From Chrysemys picta bellii (Eukaryota > Chordata > Testudines > Emydidae): DNA of 64,000 nt. The position numbers and the translations under genes were made by a program. The stretch spans positions 5,341,001 through 5,405,000 of the forward strand of contig NC_088809.1 of assembly GCF_011386835.1 (NCBI RefSeq), given 5' to 3'. The notes below the pieces were generated by a model. That model worked only from the letters and a program-made list of their open reading frames with translations. It searched no databases and had not been told where the DNA came from. Shown here piece by piece: positions 59,601 to 64,000 of this stretch. The first letter of the stretch is position 1, and the number at the start of each line of letters is the position of its first letter.

Positions 59601-61356
59601 CACCCAAGAATCTGAATCAGTGTCTTGACAGTCTGTTATCATAATTCAGTTAACACAAAACAATATTGGAGCTGCCTCCCCAGTTTTCAATATTTTGGGG
59701 GGAAGGGAGCAGAGCGTTCTGAATGTATCAAGAAGTTCCTGAAGATGGTTTTATGTGTTATGTTAAAAACGGGGGGAGGGAGGGGGGATTTTTTGCCTAG
59801 TTTAAATGCCAGATCTCAGAGACATAGAGTTTAAGGCCAGAAGAAACTAACCGTCATCTAGTCTGACCTCCTGTATACCACAGGACAACAACACCACATG
59901 TTAAATCAACAACCGAAATTAAACCAAAGTATTAGAGCCCACAGCAGAATAAACTATTATGTGCCACAGTTCAAAGAGTGGAGGGAGTGAGAAGACCAAT
60001 GCTTGAGGCTCTTGCAAGGGCAGGGAAATGATTGATTGAGATATACTCAGATAATGCTAGCAAGTGACCCACACCCCGCACACTGCAGGGGGGAAAAACC
60101 CTTAGTCTGTGCCAATCTGAGCTGGGGGAAAATTCCTTTCTGACCCGACATATGGCAGTCAGTTAGACCCTGAGCATGTGAGCAACAACCAGTCAGCCAA
60201 GCACCTGAGAGAGAGAATGCTTAGTACCACCTCAGAGCCCTGGCCCTCCCAGTCTAAAGTCCCATCTCCAGCCATGGCCACCTCTGATGCTTCAGAGGAA
60301 GAAGACAGGAAAAAACAACCCAGAATACATTTGGGGGGAATCCCTTCCTGGCCTCTGTGGCCAGCTGAAACCCTGAATCATAGGCTTTTAGGAGCATAAG
60401 ACATAAACCAGAAGTGAGACCCAGGACTGTTGATATAAATCCTATTGACATTAATGGAAAGACTATCACTGAATTCTGTGAGCTTTACATCAGGACCAAA
60501 ATGGATCATGACAGAAATCACTTTGGAGCTTTCCTAATGCTCATTACTTGATTAAACTGTGTGCGTTTATCACTTATGATGTGAAATCAACCCCTGAAGA
60601 GCTTGATCCTGCAAGGTGTTGAACACCTTCAAGTCCCATTTACATTTAAGAAAATTTAAAGTTAATCAGTCACCAATTTAGCATAGAATTTAAGCACACA
60701 TTTAACTTTAAAGATATGCTAGATTCCATTTGACTTCTAACCCTATACTCAGCCAACTAGAACCTTTTTCTGATAAACGCACATTTAAAAAAAAATCCAA
60801 ATGTTCTTATAAGTTGGTGAAGAACATTACAGAGTAATGTGTGGGAAAAGTTGTTCATCCACAAATGTGCATTTTACAGACTTGGAAATGCTCTTCTCTA
60901 ATGGGGAAAATTTTCAAAAGTGGAAGTCAATGAGAATTGTGCTCCTAAGTACCTGGGAAACTTTTGAAAATATCCCCATATGTCTTTAATTTACAGTTGT
61001 TGACAGTCTTTGAAGCTGATATCATAAACTGTTTACTAATAATATTTTAGGTATTCTTTAAATTCTTGATTGTACAGATGTTTGTAACTACCTAACAAAA
61101 AAGTAATAGAAATATAATAGCTTTTAGTTGATAATTTACCTTAAGAAAATATAACATTTTATTGTTAATAATGGTCTAGTATAAAGTCCTCGGTTTGTTC
61201 ATATTTGTCAGGCTTCAAGAATCTGACTTTCTCTATGTACCTTGGATTCCATATAATTCCTCTACCATATTACCAAGTCCTACATCATTAAACTGTCCAT
61301 TGGATCTATATATAGATGCACTCCATTATATCCCTGATAATGCAACAATAACAAAG
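20514..61356 (+). CDS. Unrecognised multi-exon gene, TBC-like and C2-like regions; continues beyond window; in-frame stop in one exon
   Basis: I do not recognise this protein. Coding exons by splice signal and phase: 20514-20660, 22474-22620, 24709-24823, 27612-27724, 27949-28093, 33770-33995, 35989-36112, 39592-39760, 39892-40070, 40319-40462, 41657-41818, 42849-42964, 44852-44892, 46894-46929, 47062-47165, 50515-50689, 54379-54480, 55724-55885, 58690-58783, 61212-61356. They sum to 2,646 nt, 882 codons, with every junction in phase. Residues near 210-600 resemble a degenerate TBC domain: an LPKTLRQFIW segment, and a helical end FPAVLLIWDQLYMQDW followed by SILMLLKDSLMA. I see no IxxDxxR arginine finger, so GAP activity is doubtful. 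From about residue 660, alternating strands (LTVSVFYGLEKL, FNETFAFDSL, PYIVLQVVYKS) look C2-like. The TAG at 55741-55743 is codon 755. The promoter X-box hints at a ciliary role (inference). Exons after 61356 are not found before 64000. Confidence 0.8.
21390..21555. mobile_element. Small TIR element, CACCTCTACC family, copy 1
   Basis: The left end TACACCTCTACCCCAATATAAC and the right end GTTATATCGAGGTAGAGGTA are inverted copies with TA at the edges. The interior (GGTAAAGCAGTGCTCTG, GGTGGATCAAAGCAAGTT) matches the copy at 31096. TA flanks suggest a Tc1/mariner or pogo-type MITE. Confidence 0.8.
22281..22437. mobile_element. Turtle interspersed repeat with self-complementary halves
   Basis: GAGACAAGATGGGTGAGGTAAC followed by TTTTATTGGACTAACTTTTG is mirrored by AAAAGTTGATCCAATAAAAAACG and CACCCACCTAGTCTCTC. 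It ends GGGACCAACGCAGCTACAAC. The same family occurs at about 32053. Confidence 0.7.
22944..23024. repeat. Near-palindromic small element
   Basis: TAGATTCTGTAGTCCTAACTC and GAGTTAGGATTGTAGGATCTA pair as inverted arms around a CATTGACATTATGGG centre. Confidence 0.75.
23201..23287. repeat. Near-palindromic small element
   Basis: AAAATCCTGAGGACCTTATTCAGG pairs with the reverse complement of CCTGTGAACTGAGCAAGGAG plus CTCAGGATTTT; the centre is CATTAACTTAATGG. Confidence 0.75.
24824..27611 (+). other. Intron of the plus-strand gene
   Basis: AT-rich. Includes a near-palindromic element at 25572-25640 and TA-rich simple sequence near 26824-26837. No exon or RNA gene seen. Confidence 0.45.
25572..25640. 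repeat. Near-palindromic small element
   Basis: AGGTCAAATTTATCCCTG and CATGGATGAATTTGACCT are inverted arms with three mismatches over 18 bases. Confidence 0.75.
28160..29600 (-). repeat. Probable long interspersed repeat (LTR-like), identity uncertain
   Basis: The segment (for example GAAGAATGGGGCAAACAATC and GCAACCCAGTCTCAAGTCTC) looks to me like a repeat seen in other turtle sequence. It interrupts a region with no exons. On the minus strand a GTATAAAAACA lies near 29030 and an AATAAA near 28375, which would suit a solo LTR in that orientation. I see no terminal duplication or coding sequence, so the class is a guess. Confidence 0.35.
31096..31287. mobile_element. Small TIR element, CACCTCTACC family, copy 2
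   Basis: Ends TACACCTCTACCCCTATATAAC and GTTATATCGAGGTAAAGGTGTA. It has the same interior as the copy at 21390, with an extra segment (CGATATAACACAAATTCGGA). Nested in the DIRS-like element. Confidence 0.8.
32053..32160. mobile_element. Turtle interspersed repeat fragment nested in DIRS
   Basis: AGATAAGGTGGGTGAGGCAATACC, TTTTATTGGACCAACTTCTG and GAACTCTTCAGGTCTGGG belong to the same family as 22281-22437. Confidence 0.75.
33091..33304. mobile_element. Small TIR element nested in the DIRS internal complementary region
   Basis: Left end TACAGGTCTGTTGCATCTTACG; right end, inverted, TACAGGCGAGTCTCATCTTATG. CGCGATTTCAGCTTTACGCAG and CGCAGTTTTCGCTTTACGCG are internal inverted segments. TA flanks suggest a mariner or pogo-like MITE. 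Confidence 0.75.
35093..35120. repeat. (TG)n microsatellite with CG-rich end
   Basis: About 11 TG units followed by GCGCGCGCA. Confidence 0.9.
35641..35700. repeat. Near-palindromic small element with perfect 14-bp arms
   Basis: GGCCAGATCCTCAG at 35641-35654 and its exact reverse complement at 35687-35700. Confidence 0.9.
36750..38980 (+). mobile_element. Non-LTR retrotransposon (LINE) ORF2 relic, possibly RTE-like
   Basis: Several broken plus-strand frames read, in order: a charged linker (EKRRNVKQNLMNAKS, ALDREVKRNTRRDKRAYID), DANGKTLSTEEQQKRWAEHF, LTNEEVRKAISKLKNGG (start of RT), DLPKAFDSIHRDSL, and AECAVRDGDSIS. Near the end RPARY and WQKLVDVLLC resemble the C-terminus of RTE or CFDP2-like ORFs. 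Many stops and shifts; no endonuclease part recognised. The clade assignment is uncertain. Confidence 0.75.
38611..38641. repeat. (AT)n microsatellite
   Basis: About 15 AT units within the LINE relic. Confidence 0.95.
39110..39240. mobile_element. hAT-like MITE, 131 bp
   Basis: Termini CAGTGGTTTTCAACCTG and ATGTTGAAAACCACTG are inverted copies. Flanking octamers AATGAGAC (39102-39109) and AATTAGAC (39241-39248) match at 7 of 8. Confidence 0.88.
40463..41274 (+). other. Intron of the plus-strand gene
   Basis: AT-rich sequence with no exon recognised. A near-palindromic stretch (about 41095-41175) resembles the small elements listed elsewhere. Confidence 0.45.
41275..41397. mobile_element. 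hAT-like MITE, 123 bp, copy 2
   Basis: TAGGGCGACCAGACAG and CTGATCATCCTA termini, with the same interior as 17725-17846. Perfect 8-bp target duplication GTATGTTA at 41267-41274 and 41398-41405. Confidence 0.92.
41819..42848 (+). other. Intron of the plus-strand gene
   Basis: AT-rich. 42285-42470 carries inverted-type segments of the small palindromic class (GCACTTAAGCACATG and similar). Nothing else. Confidence 0.4.
43080..43530. repeat. Palindromic small element split by a hAT MITE
   Basis: TTGCCCCAATTCAGCAATGTA on the left and TACATTGCTGAACTGGGGCC on the right are inverted copies; removal of 43122-43448 would bring the halves together as a palindrome of about 120 bp. Confidence 0.75.
43122..43440. 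mobile_element. hAT-like MITE, 319 bp, CpG-rich with internal palindrome
   Basis: Termini CAGTGGTCCCCAACCTTTTT and ACGTTGGGGACCACTG. Perfect 8-bp target duplication CTTTAAGC at 43114-43121 and 43441-43448. Inside, GTCATCCAGAGGCGTCGCC pairs with GGCGACGCCTCTGGATGA. The ORFs here on both strands come from its GC-rich palindromes. Confidence 0.95.
44159..44431. mobile_element. Harbinger-like MITE, 273 bp
   Basis: Termini GGCTATATCTACACTTG and, inverted, GGTTCATGTCTACACT. TAA flanks both ends (44156-44158 and 44432-44434), matching the 3-bp duplications of PIF/Harbinger transposons. Confidence 0.8.
44893..46893 (+). other. Intron of the plus-strand gene
   Basis: AT-rich; includes a near-palindromic element at 45733-45802. 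No exon or large repeat recognised. Minus-strand ORFs at 46054-46522 look like chance. Confidence 0.45.
45733..45802. repeat. Near-palindromic small element
   Basis: GGTGAAATTCTGGCCCCATTG and GGTGCCAGGATTTCATC form inverted arms. Confidence 0.75.
47166..48526 (+). other. Intron of the plus-strand gene
   Basis: AT-rich sequence between the exon ending at 47165 and the Tigger-like element. No feature supported. Confidence 0.45.
48527..50390 (-). mobile_element. Tigger (pogo superfamily) DNA transposon with dead transposase
   Basis: Termini TACAGGTTGAACCTCTCTAG and, inverted, TACAGGTTCTAGTCCGGCAC. Minus-strand transposase fragments run right to left: an N-terminal HTH part (about 50397-50014, ALCEFYNIGSSTVYDLKKQK), the first catalytic segment YNADETALYW (49944-49717), then KKGWITTNLCLEWF and VLILNNCSAHPKAM in another frame (49874-49398), and an acidic C-terminal part (49317-49042). 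The second catalytic Asp (usually IDN) reads NN. At least two frame changes separate the parts, so it is inactive. Antisense in an intron of the plus-strand gene. Confidence 0.9.
51021..51320. mobile_element. Harbinger-like element, left part
   Basis: Starts GAGCATGTCTACACTACAA, the family terminus seen at 44159 and 2186. CTGCAGTAATTACTGCAG is an internal palindrome. A GC-rich stretch with CTCCCTGCCAGGAGCC repeated follows. The right terminus is not found, so the end is approximate. Confidence 0.5.
52055..52275 (+). mobile_element. MIR-like tRNA-derived SINE
   Basis: GGTCCAGTGGTTAGAGTACTGG resembles tRNA box A and CCCAGGTTCCATTCCTG box B. The core CTCTCTGTCCTTCATTTCCCC and ATCTGTAAAAT follow. 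Confidence 0.75.
52276..54134 (+). other. Intron of the plus-strand gene
   Basis: Mixed composition, no exon recognised. Segments near 53290-53390 resemble the small palindromic repeat class but are degraded. Confidence 0.4.
54135..54201 (-). mobile_element. Fragment of the GGTAGCCGTGTTAGTCTGG turtle repeat
   Basis: CTTATGCTCCAATACATCTG, TTAGTCTATAAGGTGCCACAG and GACTCTTTGTCGCTTTTTACA are the reverse complement of 61965-62029. Confidence 0.85.
54481..55723 (+). other. Intron of the plus-strand gene
   Basis: AT-rich. A repeat-like stretch at 54950-55010 has self-complementary GAAGTCAGTGGCAAAACTTCCACTGACT. Nothing else recognised. Confidence 0.4.
55724..55885 (+). pseudogene. Exon of the plus-strand gene containing an in-frame TAG
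   Basis: The acceptor TTTTGTAG at 55716-55723 and the donor G|GTAATT at 55885 fit the phases of both neighbours (1 in, 1 out). Reading gives DSLTLG, TAG at 55741-55743, then QMVDVFQQETTNI through to LKHVSK. Coding character continues after the stop, and the next two exons remain open and in phase. The bases GATAG before 55744 could act as another acceptor, but joining there shifts the downstream frame. It is either a true nonsense change, a base error, or a mis-set border; I cannot tell which. Confidence 0.6.
55886..57357 (+). other. Intron of the plus-strand gene
   Basis: AT-rich, with faint MIR or L2-like tail segments near 56670-56760 and 57015-57050 (CATTTTACAGATG). No exon found. Confidence 0.4.
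57358..57762. mobile_element. hAT-like MITE, 405 bp
   Basis: Termini CAGTGGTTCCCAAACTTT and CAGTTTGGGGACCACTG. Perfect 8-bp target duplication AACTACTG at 57350-57357 and 57763-57770. GC-rich centre; ORFs here are compositional. Confidence 0.95.
57771..58689 (+). other. Intron of the plus-strand gene
   Basis: No exon or named repeat. A G run lies at 58500-58508. Confidence 0.4.
58784..59814 (+). other. Intron of the plus-strand gene
   Basis: AT-rich, no feature recognised. Confidence 0.45.
59815..60390 (+). repeat. Turtle interspersed repeat, possibly CR1-related 3' region
   Basis: GAGTTTAAGGCCAGAAGAAAC and CATCTAGTCTGACCTCCTG are segments I recall from many turtle loci. The following sequence (CTTAGTCTGTGCCAATCTGAG, AAATTCCTTTCTGACCC) continues the repeat. 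The class is uncertain; no ORF. Confidence 0.6.
60901..60979. repeat. Near-palindromic small element
   Basis: ATGGGGAAAATTTTCAAAAG and CTTTTGAAAATATCCCCAT are inverted arms. Confidence 0.85.
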
Positions 61357-61934
61357 GTAAGCTTTGGTACTACTGTGGTTTCACGTTTTAATTGATGTAT
61401 AGATATTCATGATATTTAATAAGGCCCCAGGAGACAATAGGGGCAGCGGCAGTTTGTTTCTTCCAGTCCACCTTTTTGGCTTTCCCACTGTCTCTTCCAG
61501 TGACCCCTGAATAAACAATATACAACAAGAGATGGCAACCTCATCCCATTACAATTGACCAATGGAAACATATTTTGGTGATTTAAACTAAACATTTTCT
61601 ACCATTCCCTAGAATCTTTCAGCTTTTTATGTGAACCACTGACTTTACCAGGAGTCTTAAAGACTTCTTATCATAGTACTTGTAACTTAAACAATCCAAT
61701 ATTTCTGTCTCCAACTTTCCTTATTTTTATAAACAATTTATATAATGGGGTGAGTCTAACTTTTCTTAAATTGGATTACATAGAACATAGGGCCTCTGCA
61801 CAATGGAGTCAAAGGACCCTGTCTGGGCCTCTCCTTGTCCCATTGCTGCTGCTACTGGCTGTTGTTCCTCATGCTTTGTTACATTGACTTCACTAGCAGC
61901 ACTCCTGAAGTAAGGACTGTTCATGTGAGAACAA
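61357..61934 (+). other. Intron after the last exon found
   Basis: AT-rich, no feature recognised. Confidence 0.4.
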
Positions 61935-62061
61935 GTATCAGAGGGGTAGCCGTGTTAGTCTGGATCTGTAAAAAGCAATAGAGAGTCCTGTGGCACCTTT
62001 AAGACTAACAGATGTATTGGAGCATAAGCTTTCATGGGTGAATACCCACTTCGTCAGACGC
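61935..62061 (+). mobile_element. Turtle interspersed repeat (GGTAGCCGTGTTAGTCTGG family)
   Basis: ATCAGAGGGGTAGCCGTG, GTCCTGTGGCACCTTTAAGAC and GAATACCCACTTCGTCAGACG form a repeat that is very common in turtles. A reverse fragment lies at 54135. Confidence 0.9.
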
Positions 62062-63115
62062 ATGTGAGAACAGTTTCACAGGATTGGGCCCCAAATTTGG
62101 AAATCTGTAATAAAATTGGTGAAAAATCCGATAATCTGTGTAGTACATACTGTCCCCAGAAAGAACAATATCTTGCCTTACAGTTGAGGTAGTTATGTTA
62201 ATTAGTTAAAAACTTCAATAAGAACTTGGCTCAATAAATTATCTCTATTCATTACCTTTTAGTTATAAAACAAGTGTTTGGATTAGGTTTCAGTTAATGC
62301 CTTGTCTGAGTTGTTGTAAACTCCCTTCAAGCAGTCACCAGACTAGTTAGATGGACACTCTGGGATCTGATGGGATCTAACTAGGAAATCTAGGCAGAGG
62401 TGATTCATAAGTCCTCTAAAATTTATTTTTTTTATTACTGGTGAGGTTAAAAAGAATTTGATTCCAGATCTCAAGGACTTACTGTACCAGGCTTATTAGG
62501 GCTGCCAAATCAGTCATCACATAGTTTTCCCCCAGGCAGAAAGTATTCTGTTTGGATCAAAGTCATTTTCAGGACTAATAAAAATTGACCCCATTCAGCC
62601 CTATTTGTGTTCTGACACAAATACGAAAGCATAGCCTTAATAAATATGTCTGAGCTATTTTAAAAAGTAAGTAAAACACAAAGAAACACATGGCTGAGGT
62701 TGATGGAAAGACTTTGTGCATAATACAGTGAAGAAATCTTTCAAGGACATATCCTAGAGAAAAATGCCAAGGCCAGAGAGAGGTTGGATTGTCTGTTTTG
62801 TAGTAATGCTTGCATAATCCTTGAACTTCTCTTGTTTTAAACTTTATTAAGTTCTGGACTCTTGAAATGATGTGACTTACATCAGATCAGTCCCTTTTAC
62901 TTTATTCTCTGCCCTTTTTAGGTCTTGAGCATACCTTCAACATGTCACACTCCTCGGGCTCATGTATTGTACAGTATTATGTTAATTACTCTGGAGAATT
63001 GCAGTGAATAGGATTTTTCTGAAATAAAGGTTTCAAAGTCAAAATCTGCCCTCAGATTTGCATGCAAAATGCCTGTTCAAGTAAATGGAAGTTGCAAACT
63101 TATATAAGGAATAGG
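62062..63115 (+). other. No feature seen
   Basis: AT-rich and without a convincing exon. The plus-strand gene is expected to continue beyond the window. Confidence 0.4.
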
Positions 63116-64000
63116 GCTGTTGATTAATCACAGTTAACTCGTGATTAACTCAAAAAAATTAATCTTGATTAATCGTAGTTTTAATCGCACTGTTAAACAA
63201 TGGAAAACCAACTGAAATTTATTAAATATTTGTGGATGTTTTTCTACATTTTCAAATATATCGCTTTCAATTACAACGCAAAATACAAAGTGTACACTGC
63301 TCACTTTATATTATTTTTATTAAAAATATTTGCACTATAAACGTGATAAATAAAATAAATTGTATTTTTCAGTTCACCTCATACAAGTACTGTAGTGTAA
63401 TCTCTTTATCATGAAAGTGCAACTTACAAATGTAGATTTTGTTGTTGTTACATAACTGCATTCAAAAACAAAACAATGAAAACTTTAGCGCCTACAAGTC
63501 CACTCAGTCCTACTTCTTCTTCAGGCAATCGCTAAGAGAAACAAGTTCGTTTACATTTACGGGACATAATGCTACCCTCTTCTTAATTTCAATGGCCTAG
63601 TCTTCACTTACCGGCTGGTCCGGCGGCACGCCATCGATGTTCTGGCATCGGTTTATCGCGTCTGGTTAAGACGCGATAAATCGATCCCGGAAGTGCTCAC
63701 AATCGGCGCCGGTACTCCAGCTCGCCGAGAGGAGTACGCGGCGTCGACGGGGGGAGACTTCCGGCCGCGTCTGGACCGCGGTAAGTCCGGACTAAGGTAC
63801 TTCGAATTCAGCTACGTTATTAACGTAGCTGAATTTGCGTACCTTAGTCCGAAGTCCGGACTAAGTGGGGACCAGCCCAATGTTGTCTGAAAGTGAGAAC
63901 AGGTGTTTGCATGGCACTGTTTTAGATGGTGTTGCAAGATATTTACGTGCCAGATGCGCTAAAGATTCATGTGCTTCTTCATACTTCAGCTACCATTCCA
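63116..64000. mobile_element. GATTAATCG-type vertebrate interspersed repeat, interrupted, runs off the window
   Basis: It starts GGGCTGTTGATTAATCACAG and contains the tandem GTGATTAACTC and TTGATTAATCGTAG motifs, followed by the AT-rich body. It resumes after the nested element with TGAAAGTGAGAACAGGTG and TTGCAAGATATTTACGTGCC. I recall this repeat from fish and reptiles but not its superfamily. Confidence 0.65.
63594..63878. mobile_element. CpG-rich hairpin MITE, Harbinger-like, nested, 285 bp
   Basis: Termini GGCCTAGTCTTCACTTA and, inverted, GGGCTGGTCCCCACTTA. AAT flanks both sides (63591-63593 and 63879-63881), consistent with a 3-bp duplication. Two hairpins are inside: 63647-63663 with 63669-63685, and arms of about 30 bp around 63820. 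Confidence 0.8.

Noticed and set aside
1..64000. CRISPR arrays, operons, or a prokaryotic defence system
   Set aside because: The window is spliced vertebrate DNA. The tandem repeats present are a minisatellite and microsatellites.

Overview
This window is vertebrate nuclear DNA, almost certainly from a turtle. The evidence is a set of interspersed repeats I recognise from turtle genomes: a tRNA-derived SINE with a CR1-type tail, CR1 reverse-transcriptase relics, two DIRS-like elements, a Tigger-type transposon, and several families of short hAT-like and Harbinger-like elements, some with target-site duplications readable to the base. There is no prokaryotic or viral gene layout. Almost all long ORFs are chance ORFs or fragments of repeats. 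Both real genes have many short exons with GT-AG borders.

Layout. (1) 1-2190: right end of a DIRS-like tyrosine-recombinase retrotransposon followed by a DNA-transposon fragment. (2) 3403-14596, minus strand: the complete RNFT1 coding sequence (eight coding exons, 389 codons, intact C-terminal C3HC4 RING), with a non-coding first exon ending at 17205. (3) About 17070-17560: a CpG-rich head-to-head promoter shared by RNFT1 and a plus-strand gene; it carries a perfect RFX X-box at 17373-17386. (4) 17445-61356 and beyond the window, plus strand: a long gene I cannot name. I joined 20 phase-consistent coding exons (2,646 nt, 882 codons in the window). The middle resembles a degenerate TBC (Rab-GAP) fold and the later part resembles a C2-type beta sandwich. 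One exon carries an in-frame TAG at 55741-55743 (codon 755), so this copy is either a null allele, an eroding gene, or affected by a base error or an exon boundary I have misread.

The introns of the second gene hold most of the mobile DNA. They include a 3.3 kb DIRS-like element with inverted termini and an internal complementary region (30262-33564), a LINE relic (36750-38980), a dead Tigger-like transposon (48527-50390), hAT-type MITEs with perfect 8-bp duplications (17725, 41275, 43122, 57358), and many small near-palindromic elements.

How the parts relate: RNFT1 is an endoplasmic-reticulum membrane RING ubiquitin ligase. The X-box suggests that at least one of the divergent pair, more likely the unnamed gene, is under RFX (ciliary) control; this is inference. 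All splice joins were made by eye from splice consensus, reading-frame phase and, for RNFT1, remembered similarity to the human protein.
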